From positions 1,090,501 through 1,154,500 of the forward strand of contig NZ_CP016020.1 in the NCBI RefSeq assembly GCF_001889165.1: 64,000 nucleotides of DNA, read 5' to 3'. Made by a program: the position numbers and the translations under genes. The notes beneath the pieces were generated by a model. That model saw only the letters and a program-made list of their open reading frames with translations, did no database searches and was not told the DNA's origin. This document shows, in pieces, positions 34,150 through 47,328 of the stretch; the stretch's first letter is position 1, and each line of letters begins with the position of its first letter. The DNA comes from Bacillus weihaiensis (GTDB lineage Bacteria; Bacillota; Bacilli; Bacillales; Bacillaceae).

Positions 34150-34446
34150 TGAAGAGGATAAGTAGTCATTGGTCAAGTATTTACAGAGAGCCGGGATAGC
34201 TGGAAGCCGGTAATACTCCCAAATGATGAACTCGCCTCTGAGTGTTAATCCGAAATTTTAGTAGGGTTAGCCGAGTCCCATTCTTCGGTACTCGTTACAA
34301 AAGAGAACAGAGAATCTGTTCGCAAGGTGGTTGAACGTTGACCACGAAGAAGGGTGGTACCGCGAAAAAGTTTATTAACCTTTTTGCCCCTTTAGACACA
34401 CAATGGATCGTTGTGTGCTCCAAGGAGGGGTGGGAAGGTTTTTTAT
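34150..34446 (+). promoter_or_regulatory. T-box leader (leucine) of the ilv-leu operon
   Basis: The conserved T-box AGGGTGGTACCGCG is at 34351-34364, and the stem I motif AGAGAGCCGGG near 34178. The probable specifier loop GAACTCGCC holds CTC (34231-34233), a leucine codon. The 3' end folds into a terminator (CCCC ... GGGG and AACCTT ... AAGGTT followed by six T). Uncharged tRNA-Leu should stabilise the antiterminator and allow transcription of ilvB onward. Confidence 0.93.
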
Positions 34447-34495
34447 TTGGTAACATAAATCAGAAATTTCAAAAAAATATAAGGGAGGAAAGAAA

Positions 34496-36217
34496 ATGAG
34501 TACAAATGTACAGTTGAATAAGTCAGCTGCCACATGTACAAACACGATGTCAGGGTCTCAAATGCTAATTGAAGCACTAAAGCAGGAAAAGGTAGAAGTC
34601 CTTTTTGGTTATCCTGGTGGGGCGGTGCTACCGATTTATGATAGCTTATATGATTCTGGTGTGTTCCATGTATTATCCCGACATGAACAAGGAAGTATTC
34701 ATGCAGCAGAGGGCTATGCTAGAGTCTCAGGTAAACCTGGTGTTGTCATTGCAACCTCTGGTCCTGGAGCAACGAATCTAGTGACTGGATTAACAGACGC
34801 AATGATTGATTCTCTACCTTTAGTTGTATTTACAGGTCAAGTTGCATCATCTGTTATTGGATCAGATGCCTTCCAAGAGGCGGATATTTTAGGGATTACG
34901 ACACCAATAACAAAGCATAATTATCAAGTTCGTGATGTGAATGAGCTCCCAAGAATTATTAAAGAAGCCTTTCATATAGCAACTACAGGTAGACCTGGAC
35001 CAGTGTTAATTGATATTCCTAAAGACATTTCGGTCTTTGAAGGGGAATTTAATTATGATGAACCTGTAAATTTACCGGGCTATCAGCCTACGAATGAACC
35101 GAATTACTTGCAGATTAGAAAATTAGTAGAAGCGGTAAGTAGAGCGAAAAAACCTGTCATTTTAGCGGGAGCTGGAGTCCTTCATGCCAAAGCTTCTCAG
35201 GAATTAATTACATTTGCAGAACAGCAACAAATTCCAGTGACAAATACTTTATTAGGCTTAGGCGGCTTTCCTGCAAATCATCCCTTATTCCTAGGAATGG
35301 CAGGAATGCATGGAACGTATGCGGCGAATATGGCCCTTTACGATTGTGACTTGTTAATAAGTGTTGGCGCGAGATTTGATGACCGTGTAACAGGAAACTT
35401 AAATCATTTTGCTAAAAAGGCAACTGTTGCTCATATTGATATCGATCCTGCAGAAATAGGTAAAAATGTCCCGACGCAAATACCTATTGTAGGAGACGCT
35501 AAGTTAGTTTTAGAGCAAGTAATTAAGCAGGATGGTAAACAAGGTGATCATAGTGAGTGGAGTCAAGTGGTTGATAAAAATAAACGAGAATATCCTCTTT
35601 GCTATAAAGAAAGTGATACCGAGCTAAAACCTCAGTATATGCTAGAACTCATTCACAAATGGACGAATGGAGAAGCAATTGTTACAACGGATGTTGGTCA
35701 ACATCAAATGTGGGCTGCTCAATATTATCAATTCACATCTCCTGATCGCTGGGTAACGTCGGGTGGGCTTGGAACCATGGGATTTGGTCTTCCTGCAGCA
35801 ATTGGGGCCCAATTTGCAGATCGGGAAGCAACAGTTGTAGCAGTTTTAGGTGATGGAGGTTTTCAAATGACTTTGCAAGAGTTATCTGTCATTTATGAAC
35901 AAAAACTTCCAATTAAGATTGTTATTTTAAATAATGGATCTTTAGGAATGGTAAGACAATGGCAGGAATTATTTTATGAAGAGCGTTACTCTCATTCAAA
36001 ATTTGTTTCTCAGCCTGATTTTGTCAAACTATCTGAAGCGTACGGTATTAAGAGTGTGAGAATTGAAAACAGTGAAGGCTGGGAGGAAAAGCTTCAAGAG
36101 GCAATTACTTCAGATGAGCCTGTTTTGTTAGATATTCATGTGAGTAAAGATGAAAATGTCTATCCGATGGTTGCATCCGGTAAGGGGCTACACGAAATGG
36201 TAGGTGTAAAACTATGA
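34496..36217 (+). CDS. ilvB: Acetolactate synthase large subunit
   Basis: This ThDP- and FAD-dependent enzyme joins two pyruvates, or pyruvate and 2-oxobutyrate, as the first common step to valine, leucine and isoleucine. The 573 residues show the N-terminal ThDP region ([13 protein letters not shown] ... [15 protein letters not shown]) and the C-terminal [12 protein letters not shown]...[12 protein letters not shown] ThDP/Mg motif. A GGGAGG site precedes the ATG. It overlaps ilvH by four bases. Confidence 0.98.
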   Translation: MSTNVQLNKSAATCTNTMSGSQMLIEALKQEKVEVLFGYPGGAVLPIYDSLYDSGVFHVLSRHEQGSIHAAEGYARVSGKPGVVIATSGPGATNLVTGLTDAMIDSLPLVVFTGQVASSVIGSDAFQEADILGITTPITKHNYQVRDVNELPRIIKEAFHIATTGRPGPVLIDIPKDISVFEGEFNYDEPVNLPGYQPTNEPNYLQIRKLVEAVSRAKKPVILAGAGVLHAKASQELITFAEQQQIPVTNTLLGLGGFPANHPLFLGMAGMHGTYAANMALYDCDLLISVGARFDDRVTGNLNHFAKKATVAHIDIDPAEIGKNVPTQIPIVGDAKLVLEQVIKQDGKQGDHSEWSQVVDKNKREYPLCYKESDTELKPQYMLELIHKWTNGEAIVTTDVGQHQMWAAQYYQFTSPDRWVTSGGLGTMGFGLPAAIGAQFADREATVVAVLGDGGFQMTLQELSVIYEQKLPIKIVILNNGSLGMVRQWQELFYEERYSHSKFVSQPDFVKLSEAYGIKSVRIENSEGWEEKLQEAITSDEPVLLDIHVSKDENVYPMVASGKGLHEMVGVKL

Positions 36218-36729
36218 AACGAATCCTATCCTTGACCGTCCTCAATCAGACAGGGGTTTTAAACCGAATTACTGGTTTGTTTACAAAAAGACATTACAAC
36301 ATTGAAAGCATCACAGTTGGTCATGCAGAAACAGAAGGTATTTCGCGAATGACCGTTGTTGTAATTGTTCAAGAGGAAAAGGAAGTAGAACAGATTACAA
36401 AGCAGCTAAACAAGCAAATTGATGTTTTGAAAGTCATTGATATTACAGCACAATCGATTGTGTCAAGAGAGCTTGCTCTCATAAAAGTCATGTCGACTGC
36501 TGCAAATAGAATGGAATTACAAGGCCTCATTCAACCTTTTAGAGCAACCATTATCGATGTGAGTCGTGAAAGTGTCGTGGTTCAGGTAACAGGTGAACCA
36601 GAGAAAATTGAAGTGTTAATTGATTTATTAAAGCCATATGGAATTAAAGAAATTGCTCGAACGGGCACAACTGCTTTTACAAGAGGTACTCAAAGATCCT
36701 TAAAAGAAGTTCCGGTATCAATTGTGTAA
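36214..36729 (+). CDS. ilvH: Acetolactate synthase small (regulatory) subunit
   Basis: The 171-residue protein begins with an ACT domain ([17 protein letters not shown] ... [10 protein letters not shown]) that senses valine and activates the large subunit. A second regulatory domain follows (LALIKV ... [18 protein letters not shown]). The ATGA overlap with ilvB keeps the two subunits in step. Confidence 0.97.
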   Translation: MKRILSLTVLNQTGVLNRITGLFTKRHYNIESITVGHAETEGISRMTVVVIVQEEKEVEQITKQLNKQIDVLKVIDITAQSIVSRELALIKVMSTAANRMELQGLIQPFRATIIDVSRESVVVQVTGEPEKIEVLIDLLKPYGIKEIARTGTTAFTRGTQRSLKEVPVSIV

Positions 36730-36733
36730 ATAG

Positions 36734-39386
<2,653 letters not shown>

Positions 39387-39407
39387 GTTACTCGAAAGGG
39401 GTAGAAC

Positions 39408-40517
39408 ATGAAGAAAACAATTGCATTGTTACCGGGTGATGGGATTGGGAAAGAAGTGGTAGATGTAACAGTAGAAGTGTTAAAAACTGTTGCAGAACAT
39501 TTTCACCATCAATTTCATTTTGAGTATGGACTTATTGGTGGAGAAGCGATTGATCAAAAAGGAAATCCATTACCAGAAGAGACAATCACAATGTGTAAAA
39601 ACGCAGATGCGATTATTTTAGGAGCAGTTGGTGGTCCGAAATGGGATCAAAATCCTGTACACCAACGACCAGAGCGTGGGCTACTAGCTCTTAGGAAAGA
39701 GCTTGATTTATATGCAAATCTTCGACCGATTCATACATTCGAGAGCCTAATTGATTCTTCCCCTTTGAAAAAGGAGTATGTAAATGGAGTAGACTTTGTA
39801 ATAGTCCGAGAACTTACAGGTGGACTATATTTTGGAAAACCGAGTGAGAGGGTGGACTATCAGGGGGAAGAAGCGGTAGTAGACACACTTTTTTATAAAC
39901 GCCAGGAGATAGAGAGAATTCTTGTCACAGCATTTGAAATAGCCTCCCAACGACGAAAGCATGTAACATCTGTTGATAAAGCAAATGTGCTGGAGTCTAG
40001 TAGAGTTTGGAGAGAAGTAGCTGAAGAGGTTGCAGCGAGATATCCAGAGGTAACTTTAGAGCATATGCTGGTTGATAATGCTGCGATGCAAATCATTCGT
40101 TCGCCTAGACAATTTGATGTTGTGGTAACAGAGAATATGTTTGGCGATATTTTAAGTGATGAGGCATCTGTTATAACAGGTTCTCTAGGGATGTTATCCT
40201 CTGCTAGTTTATCCTCAACTGGGTTACATTTATATGAACCAGTTCATGGCTCAGCGCCTGACATCGCAGGGGAAAATAGGGCAAACCCAATAGCAACCAT
40301 CTTATCTGCAGCCATGATGCTTAGACAATCCTTTGGGCTAGAAGAAGAAGCTAAAGCGATTGAAAAAGCAGTCGATAACGTATTGAATTCAGGAGCTAGA
40401 ACAGCAGATTTAGCCCCTTATGGGAACCCTATGTCAACAACAAGAATGGCAGAGGAAATTAAACATGCATTAGCGGACGATCATGCTATTTTAAACATTA
40501 TGGAAGCCTATTCCTAA
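39408..40517 (+). CDS. leuB: 3-Isopropylmalate dehydrogenase
   Basis: An NAD-dependent decarboxylating dehydrogenase and third step of leucine synthesis. The 369 residues show [21 protein letters not shown] and [25 protein letters not shown]-like sequence (here GMLSSASLS). A good ribosome site (AAAGGGG) is upstream. It is followed by an internal hairpin before leuC. Confidence 0.97.
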   Translation: [369 protein letters not shown]

Positions 40518-40554
40518 TTTTAAAACAGAGATTATATAAAATAATGATAGTTTT

Positions 40555-40592
40555 TGAGGGGATTGACAGGTTACCGTCAACCCCTCATTTTT
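40555..40592 (+). terminator. Intra-operon hairpin between leuB and leuC
   Basis: TGAGGGG(A)TTGAC pairs with GTCAACCCCTCA and is followed by TTTTTC. It has the form of a terminator but lies inside the operon, so it may lower leuCD expression or protect processed mRNA ends. Confidence 0.6.
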
Positions 40593-40616
40593 CAATCTTA
40601 TAAAGGAGGTTAAGGG

Positions 40617-42047
40617 ATGACGATGAAGCCAAGAACCATTATTGAAAAGATCTATGATGAGCACATTGTTCAGCAAGAAAAGGGGAAACCAGATTTACTA
40701 TATATTGATTTACATCTGATTCATGAAGTAACCTCCCCACAGGCTTTTGAAGGTCTTAGAGAGAAGCAGAGAAAAGTTAGACGACCGGATCGAACATTTG
40801 CAACGATGGATCACAATGTACCTACTGTTAATCGATTTGTCATTAAGGATGAGGTGGCAAAAAATCAAATTAATGCACTAGAGAGAAACTGTCAAGAATT
40901 TGGCATACGATTAGCTGACTTAAACAGTCAAGATCAAGGCATCGTTCATGTTATAGGACCTGAATTAGGACTGACATTACCAGGAAAAACGATTGTATGT
41001 GGAGATAGTCATACATCAACACATGGAGCATTTGGAGCTATTGCGTTTGGTATCGGTACAAGTGAAGTGGAGCATGTGTTAGCAACCCAAACACTGTGGA
41101 GACAACGTCCTAAAACCTTAAACATTCACGTTCCAGGTAAATTAGAACCAGGCGTTACAGCCAAAGACGTTATTTTAGCTGTTATTGGTAAATATGGAGT
41201 TCGATTTGGAACAGGATATGTTATTGAATATACAGGTGAAGTCATTGAAAGCCTATCAATGGATGAACGTATGACGATATGTAATATGTCTATTGAAGCG
41301 GGGGCAAGAGCGGGTCTTATTGCACCGGATGACACAACGTATTCTTATATTAAAGGAAGAAAATATGCACCTAAGGGTGAAGAATTTGAGAAGGCTGTCG
41401 AGTATTGGAAAACCCTAAAGACAGACGAAGGTGCAGAATACGATATGGTTATTACTTTAAATGGGGAAGATATTCCACCGATGGTTACGTGGGGGACAAA
41501 TCCAGGTATGTCAGTTGGTGTACACGAAAACACTCCTGATTTAGGTGATTTCCATAATGAAGAAGATGTGGAAGAGGCAAAGCGTGCATATCAGTACATG
41601 GGGCTTGAACCAAATACACCAATTGAAGAAATCACTGTTGAGCATGTTTTTATAGGGTCCTGTACAAATTCACGTATGACGGACCTTAGACAGGCTGCAG
41701 AAGTCATTCGAAAGTTTAAAGATAAACAAGTTCCAGAGCAAGTACGCGCGATTGTCGTACCGGGTTCACAAACTGTCAAGAAGAGAGCGGAAGAAGAAGG
41801 ATTAGATGTAATCTTTAAAGAAGCTGGCTTTGAGTGGAGAGAGTCTGGCTGTAGCATGTGCCTAAGTATGAATAATGACGTAGTACCGGAAGGAGAAAGA
41901 TGTGCTTCAACATCGAACAGAAACTTCGAAGGACGACAAGGTAAGGGAGCAAGAACGCATTTAGTTAGCCCAGCTATGGCTGCTGCCGCTGCTCTTTTCG
42001 GACGATTTGTGGATGTTCGACATATTCAAGAAGGTGCACTTACTTAA
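40617..42047 (+). CDS. leuC: 3-Isopropylmalate dehydratase large subunit
   Basis: This subunit of isopropylmalate isomerase carries the [4Fe-4S] cluster. The 476 residues contain [13 protein letters not shown], the cluster cysteines in GSCTNSR and [10 protein letters not shown], and the [20 protein letters not shown] motif. It follows a strong AAGGAGG site. It acts with LeuD. Confidence 0.97.
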   Translation: MTMKPRTIIEKIYDEHIVQQEKGKPDLLYIDLHLIHEVTSPQAFEGLREKQRKVRRPDRTFATMDHNVPTVNRFVIKDEVAKNQINALERNCQEFGIRLADLNSQDQGIVHVIGPELGLTLPGKTIVCGDSHTSTHGAFGAIAFGIGTSEVEHVLATQTLWRQRPKTLNIHVPGKLEPGVTAKDVILAVIGKYGVRFGTGYVIEYTGEVIESLSMDERMTICNMSIEAGARAGLIAPDDTTYSYIKGRKYAPKGEEFEKAVEYWKTLKTDEGAEYDMVITLNGEDIPPMVTWGTNPGMSVGVHENTPDLGDFHNEEDVEEAKRAYQYMGLEPNTPIEEITVEHVFIGSCTNSRMTDLRQAAEVIRKFKDKQVPEQVRAIVVPGSQTVKKRAEEEGLDVIFKEAGFEWRESGCSMCLSMNNDVVPEGERCASTSNRNFEGRQGKGARTHLVSPAMAAAAALFGRFVDVRHIQEGALT

Positions 42048-42086
42048 ATAACGTTCGTTTATACTAAAACTTTTGGAGGGAATAGG

Positions 42087-42683
42087 ATGAAGGCTTTTAA
42101 AACCCATATTGGAAAAGTGGCGGTTTTAAATCGTGCAAATGTTGATACTGACCAAATCATCCCTAAGCAATTTTTAAAAAGAATTGAAAAAACAGGCTAT
42201 GGACGATTCGCATTTTTTGACTGGAGATATTTGCCTGATGGGTCAGAAAATCCAAGTTTTGAATTAAATCAAGAAAAAGCAAAAGGTGCAACAATACTTT
42301 TAGCTGGAGAAAATTTTGGCTGTGGTTCATCACGTGAACACGCTCCCTGGGCTTTGTCTGATTATGGCTTTCAAGTCATTTTAGCCCCTTCCTATGCAGA
42401 TATTTTCCATCAAAACTGTCTGAAAAATGGTTTGTTACCAATCAGTCTAGAGCAAAGTCAATTAGATCTTATTCGTACTAAATCAACTCAAGATCACTAT
42501 TCATTAAAAATTGATTTAGAAAGCCAAACGTTAACGGATGATGCGGGTCTTACTCTCTCTTTTTCAGTCGATTCTTACTGGAAAGACATGTTGTTGCATG
42601 GCAAGGATGAGATTGATTTAACTTTACATTATCAAGAGAGAATCAAGGATTATGAAGAAAAGAGAAGAGCTGTGTTTTTATAA
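42087..42683 (+). CDS. leuD: 3-Isopropylmalate dehydratase small subunit
   Basis: The 198-residue swivel domain partner of LeuC. It has RANVDTDQIIPKQFLK near the N-terminus and the substrate-binding FGCGSSREHAPWAL. It is the last gene of the ilv-leu operon and is followed by a long inverted repeat. Confidence 0.97.
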   Translation: MKAFKTHIGKVAVLNRANVDTDQIIPKQFLKRIEKTGYGRFAFFDWRYLPDGSENPSFELNQEKAKGATILLAGENFGCGSSREHAPWALSDYGFQVILAPSYADIFHQNCLKNGLLPISLEQSQLDLIRTKSTQDHYSLKIDLESQTLTDDAGLTLSFSVDSYWKDMLLHGKDEIDLTLHYQERIKDYEEKRRAVFL

Positions 42684-42726
42684 TTTTAGGTTGATCATGG
42701 AAATCAAAAGCTAAACGACATAAGAT

Positions 42727-42852
42727 AATGAGGCTGGGACAGAAGTGCCTGGCACCTTATCGTAACGACTATATGTACGCACTGATTTATCTAGTGCACA
42801 CAATAGTTGTATCGGAGGGTGCCTGGCTCTTTGTTTTGTCCCAGTCTCATTT
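42727..42852. repeat. Long inverted repeat after leuD, probable operon terminator
   Basis: AATGAGGCTGGGACA (42727-42741) pairs with TGTCCCAGTCTCATT (42838-42852), and inner GCCTGGCACC pairs with GGTGCCTGGC-side sequence. The whole 126-bp unit folds into one long imperfect hairpin. The AATGAG-CTGGGACA end resembles a repeat I recall from Bacillus intergenic regions. Confidence 0.65.
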
Positions 42853-43093
42853 GTTTGTTACTCTCTAACCATATAAAAATTATTTTACCTGATAAGAAAA
42901 TTTCATATAGGAAACATTAATGACGTTGATGATGAGAATGATAATGGTAGTAAGGATTTGAAATTAAGAGCTTGGTGGGAAGACCTAGAGAGTCTTCTGT
43001 TCGATACTGTGGAGTGGACTACTAACGCTTGTTTTCATTTCTATGGATTGTTACACTTGAATGCAAAGAAAGGTTGCTGGAGTTGACCAACAC

Positions 43094-44113
43094 ATGAATG
43101 AGAAAAAACAATCTAATATTATTGCTTTTCCTAATTTGAAAGACCGATACATTGATAAAGGAATGACGTTATTAAAGGAGAAGAAATTCCAAGAAGCACT
43201 ATCCATGTTTTCAGAAGCAAGTGAGTTGAATGAAGATAAAGCGGAAATTCAACTAGGTATGGCCATATGTTTAATGGAGCTTGGAGAATTACATGAAGCA
43301 AAGGATATTTGTAAGAGGATGCTACAAGAGGATATCGGGCATTATTTTACAGTCTTACAAATTTATTTAACCATTCTCATTCAATTAAGAGAATATCAAG
43401 AAGTTCAGACGACGATCGAAGCCGTTCTTGAAGAAAATCAGTTACCGGCAGAAAGTGCAGAGCATTTTTATAAGCTTTTAGAATTTAGCAGGAGAATGGT
43501 CCAACAAGAGGAAATTCTGATTGATGACATTGATGGAGAAATCAATGAAATGGATCCATCATTTTATCTTGATGAGGTTCTTGAGGATGTATCAAAGCAA
43601 CTAAGGTATATCGAATCACTAAAGGATCGAAATATTGCCAAGCATTTTTCAGGTTTGCAGGTATTACTCGATAATCCTTTAGGACACCCTGTCATAAAAT
43701 CAATGATTTTGCAGCTAATGATTGAAAATGAAGTAGAGAAAGAAGTGTTAGTAACTAAATTTGGTCAGTCATTGAATGTGAAACCAGTGAATCTGCAGGA
43801 TATCCCGTCATCACCTTTCACAAAAAAAGTCCTGACCATTCTTGACGACACATTAGGAAATGAAAATCCTACTTTATTTGAAGCGGTGAAAGAGGTTTGG
43901 TTACGCCATTTATACGTTATGTTTCCATTTCTTCCTGAACCTACTGAGGCAAACCTATGGGCTGCGGCTTTACATAAGGTTGGTTATGAAATGCATGGAA
44001 TTGAAATTGACCAACAGGAACTAGAAGAAGTATACGGTCATTCTTTTGAGCTATTGCATGAAGCATGCCAAAAAATATATCAACTAGAAGAAATTTCTTA
44101 TCTTCAAATATAA
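43094..44113 (+). CDS. ysoA: TPR-repeat protein YsoA
   Basis: This 339-residue cytoplasmic protein has N-terminal tetratricopeptide repeats (YIDKGMTLLKEKKFQEALSM, FSEASELNEDKAEIQLGM) and an uncharacterised helical C-terminal half. It lies between leuD and tig, as ysoA does in B. subtilis. The start is taken as ATG 43094 (GGAG eleven bases upstream); an ATG at 43061 is also in frame, without a good site. Function is unknown. Confidence 0.82.
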   Translation: MNEKKQSNIIAFPNLKDRYIDKGMTLLKEKKFQEALSMFSEASELNEDKAEIQLGMAICLMELGELHEAKDICKRMLQEDIGHYFTVLQIYLTILIQLREYQEVQTTIEAVLEENQLPAESAEHFYKLLEFSRRMVQQEEILIDDIDGEINEMDPSFYLDEVLEDVSKQLRYIESLKDRNIAKHFSGLQVLLDNPLGHPVIKSMILQLMIENEVEKEVLVTKFGQSLNVKPVNLQDIPSSPFTKKVLTILDDTLGNENPTLFEAVKEVWLRHLYVMFPFLPEPTEANLWAAALHKVGYEMHGIEIDQQELEEVYGHSFELLHEACQKIYQLEEISYLQI

Positions 44114-44121
44114 GCTAGTTG

Positions 44122-44149
44122 TTGAAAGGTAACTTTTCTATGTTATAAT
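44122..44149 (+). promoter_or_regulatory. Sigma-A promoter of tig
   Basis: TTGAAA and TATAAT separated by 16 bases, about 225 bases before the tig start codon. Confidence 0.65.
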
Positions 44150-44181
44150 AAAATGGTTGCAAAATAGTGATCCTCGTATGC

Positions 44182-44221
44182 AAGGTCTTTTCATTGTGGG
44201 CAAAATGATCTTCTTTTTTTA
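44182..44221 (+). terminator. Terminator-like hairpin in the tig leader
   Basis: AAGGTCTTTT pairs imperfectly with AAAATGATCTT and is followed by CTTTTTTT. It lies between the promoter at 44122 and tig, so it may attenuate tig or release a short leader RNA. Confidence 0.5.
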
Positions 44222-44371
44222 CGAAATCCTAAGCATGTTTAGTTATCGGTGATACATTACCGTACATAAAGAAGGTATATATTTATGGTCACATGTTCAA
44301 AATGGACAAGCAACCATCCTATACCTATCACTTATTCGCACAATCATTATAGATTTTTGGAGGGACAGCAT

Positions 44372-45661
44372 ATGTCAGTAAAATTTGAAAAATTAGAGGG
44401 GAACGAAGGCGTTCTTACGGTAGAAGTTCCAGCTGAAGAATTCACTTTAGCACTTGACGAAGCATTTAAAAAGGTAGTAAAACAAGTATCTATTCCAGGA
44501 TTCCGTAAAGGTAAAATCCCACGTAGCTTATTTGACCAACGTTTTGGTGTAGAATCTTTATATCAAGATGCGTTAGACATCATCTTACCTAAATTCTACC
44601 CAAATGCTGTAGAGGAAGCTGGAATTGATCCAGTAGATCGTCCAGAAATCGATGTAGAACAAATTGAAAAAGGCAAGAGCCTTATCTTCACTGCAAAGGT
44701 TACTGTTAAGCCTGAAGTTAAATTAGGTGAATACAAAGGTCTAGAAGTGGAAAAGATGGATGATACTGTAAGTGAAGAAGATGTTGAGAACGAATTAAAG
44801 CAACTTCAAGAGCGTCATGCTGAACTTGTTGTTAAAGAAGAAGGCGCAATTGATAATGGTGACACTGCTATTATCGACTTTGACGGCTATGTAGATGGCG
44901 AGCAATTTGAAGGTGGAGCTGCAGAGAACTATTCATTAGAAATCGGTTCAGGTTCATTCATCCCAGGCTTTGAAGAGCAACTTGTTGGTTTAGAAGCTGG
45001 AGCAGAAAAAGACGTTGAAGTTACTTTCCCTGAGGAATACCATGCTGAAAACCTTGCAGGTAAACCAGCGGTGTTTAAAGTGAAAATTCATGAAATCAAA
45101 ACAAAAGAACTTCCTGCTTTAGACGATGATTTTGCTAAAGATGTAAATGAAGAAGTTGAAACGTTAGAAGAGCTTAAAGCTCAAACAAGAACTCGTTTAG
45201 AAGAGTCAAAAAAATCAGATGCTGAAAATCGCCTACGTGATACATTAGTTGAGAAGGCAGCTGAGGGTGTAGAGGTTGACATTCCAAACGCACTTGTTGA
45301 AAACGAAATTTCTCGCATGATGCAAGAATTCGAGCAACGTTTACAAATGCAAGGAATGAACCTTGACTTATACTTCCAATTCTCAGGTCAAGACGAAGAA
45401 GCGTTAAAAGCTCAAATGAAAGAAGATGCTCAAAAACGCGTGAAATACAACTTAACATTAGAAGCAATTGCAAAAGCTGAAAACATTGAAGTTTCTGATG
45501 AAGATGTTGAAGCTGAAATTGCTCAAATGGCTGAAATGTACAACATGCCTGTAGAGAATGTTAAGCAAGCATTAGGCGGATCTGCTGATGGACTTAAAGA
45601 AGATATGAAAGTTCGTAAAGCGATCGATTTCCTTGTAGAAAATAGCAAAGTTACTGCATAA
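44372..45661 (+). CDS. tig: Trigger factor
   Basis: This ribosome-bound chaperone and prolyl isomerase meets new chains at the exit tunnel. The 429 residues show the ribosome-binding loop [12 protein letters not shown], a central FKBP domain ([19 protein letters not shown] ... [12 protein letters not shown]) and the helical substrate-binding C-terminal domain. ATG 44372 has a TGGAGGG site; the longer frame from 44285 does not. Confidence 0.97.
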   Translation: MSVKFEKLEGNEGVLTVEVPAEEFTLALDEAFKKVVKQVSIPGFRKGKIPRSLFDQRFGVESLYQDALDIILPKFYPNAVEEAGIDPVDRPEIDVEQIEKGKSLIFTAKVTVKPEVKLGEYKGLEVEKMDDTVSEEDVENELKQLQERHAELVVKEEGAIDNGDTAIIDFDGYVDGEQFEGGAAENYSLEIGSGSFIPGFEEQLVGLEAGAEKDVEVTFPEEYHAENLAGKPAVFKVKIHEIKTKELPALDDDFAKDVNEEVETLEELKAQTRTRLEESKKSDAENRLRDTLVEKAAEGVEVDIPNALVENEISRMMQEFEQRLQMQGMNLDLYFQFSGQDEEALKAQMKEDAQKRVKYNLTLEAIAKAENIEVSDEDVEAEIAQMAEMYNMPVENVKQALGGSADGLKEDMKVRKAIDFLVENSKVTA

Positions 45662-45672
45662 TATAATTAAAG

Positions 45673-45705
45673 AAACAAGGCGCGAGTAAATCGTGCCTTG
45701 TTTTG
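45673..45705 (+). terminator. tig terminator
   Basis: ACAAGGCGCGA / TCGTGCCTTGT stem followed by TTTTG. Confidence 0.8.
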
Positions 45706-46028
45706 TACAAAGATGTTTTATTTATATTCCTGAGGGAATGATATAAGAAAGCCATTACATACATAAACTAGAAGAAGTAATGAGTTCATAACATAATAAA
45801 TGGATTCTTCGCATAACATGAAGGACTATCGATTTCTAAAAGAATTTGTTCGCTATCATTTCAGGCACTTGAAGTAGTATTAGTACCAATCAACACTCTA
45901 CTTATGGTAAAATGCAATACATACCTGCTATACATTTGATTGTATGATAAGGCCTATTGATCTTCATACTAGAAGAATATACAGAACCTAGTTTTTATGA
46001 AGAGATAAAGATACAAGGGGTGAAAAAA
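45706..46028. other. tig-clpX intergenic region
   Basis: AT-rich, with no gene. It must contain the clpX promoter, but I see no near-consensus pair and no clear CtsR direct repeat. Confidence 0.4.
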
Positions 46029-47294
46029 ATGTTTAAATTTAACGACGAAAAAGGACAACTAAAATGTTCGTTTTGTGGTAAAACACAAGATCAGGTTCGT
46101 AAATTAGTTGCGGGACCTGGAGTTTATATATGTGATGAATGTATTGAGCTTTGTACTGAGATTGTAGAGGAAGAACTTGGTACTGAAGAAGAAGTAGAAT
46201 TCAAAGATGTTCCGAAACCAAAAGAAATTCGTGAAATCCTTGATGAATATGTAATCGGTCAAGATAATGCGAAGAAATCATTAGCGGTTGCTGTTTATAA
46301 TCACTATAAGCGTATTAACTCTAATAGCAAAATCGATGACGTTGAGCTTTCTAAGAGTAATATTTCAATGATTGGACCAACTGGTAGTGGAAAAACATTA
46401 CTTGCTCAAACGTTAGCTCGTATTCTAAATGTACCGTTTGCTATAGCAGATGCAACCTCTTTAACGGAAGCGGGATATGTAGGAGAAGACGTAGAGAACA
46501 TCCTTCTCAAACTGATTCAAGCAGCAGATTATGATGTTGAAAAAGCAGAAAAGGGTATCATCTACATCGATGAGATCGATAAAGTGGCTCGTAAGTCGGA
46601 AAACCCATCAATCACTCGTGATGTATCAGGAGAAGGTGTACAACAAGCCCTATTGAAAATTCTTGAAGGAACTGTGGCAAGTGTTCCTCCTCAAGGTGGA
46701 AGAAAACACCCACATCAAGAGTTTATTCAAATCGATACGACAAATATCTTATTTATTTGTGGTGGAGCATTCGATGGGATTGAACAAATCATCAAAAGAA
46801 GACTTGGTCGTAAAGTAATCGGTTTTGGTTCTGATAATAAAAATGCAGATCTAGACAAAAAAGCTTTATTGTCTCAAGTATTGCCAGAAGATTTACTTAA
46901 ATTTGGTTTAATTCCTGAATTTATTGGTCGTCTGCCAGTTATCGCTAGCTTAGAACCTCTTGATGAAGAAGCATTAGTTGAAATTCTAACAAAACCTAAA
47001 AATGCTCTTGTGAAGCAATATCAAAAAATGCTTGATCTTGACGGAGTTGAACTAGAGTTTGAAGATGGCGCATTACTAGAGATTGCTAAGAAAGCAATTG
47101 AACGAAAAACAGGAGCACGTGGTCTTCGATCCATTATTGAAGGCATGATGCTTGATATGATGTTTGATCTACCATCTCGTGATGATATTACGAAAGCTAT
47201 TATTACAGATGCAACGGTTAAGGGAGAAGCATTACCAAAGTTAGTTTTAAATGATGGTACTGTTATCGAAGAAGATAAAAAAACATCTGCATAA
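46029..47294 (+). CDS. clpX: ATP-dependent Clp protease ATP-binding subunit ClpX
   Basis: This AAA+ unfoldase feeds substrates to ClpP. The 421 residues have an N-terminal zinc-binding domain (Cys13, Cys16, Cys35, Cys38), Walker A GPTGSGKT, Walker [10 protein letters not shown] and the ClpP-contacting IGF-type loop (KVIGFGSDN). ATG 46029 follows AAGGGGTGA; the upstream 24 codons in frame are spurious. It has its own terminator. Confidence 0.98.
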   Translation: MFKFNDEKGQLKCSFCGKTQDQVRKLVAGPGVYICDECIELCTEIVEEELGTEEEVEFKDVPKPKEIREILDEYVIGQDNAKKSLAVAVYNHYKRINSNSKIDDVELSKSNISMIGPTGSGKTLLAQTLARILNVPFAIADATSLTEAGYVGEDVENILLKLIQAADYDVEKAEKGIIYIDEIDKVARKSENPSITRDVSGEGVQQALLKILEGTVASVPPQGGRKHPHQEFIQIDTTNILFICGGAFDGIEQIIKRRLGRKVIGFGSDNKNADLDKKALLSQVLPEDLLKFGLIPEFIGRLPVIASLEPLDEEALVEILTKPKNALVKQYQKMLDLDGVELEFEDGALLEIAKKAIERKTGARGLRSIIEGMMLDMMFDLPSRDDITKAIITDATVKGEALPKLVLNDGTVIEEDKKTSA

Positions 47295-47298
47295 GAAA

Positions 47299-47328
47299 AA
47301 GAAGCTGAGCAATCAGCTTCTTTTTTTT
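47299..47328 (+). terminator. clpX terminator
   Basis: GAAGCTGA / TCAGCTTC stem with eight T. Confidence 0.85.

Noticed and set aside
41591-41857. 88-codon minus-strand frame opposite leuC
   Set aside because: Shadow of leuC, whose iron-sulphur motifs are intact.
45174-45473. 99-codon minus-strand frame opposite tig
   Set aside because: Shadow of the trigger-factor gene, with no initiation signal.
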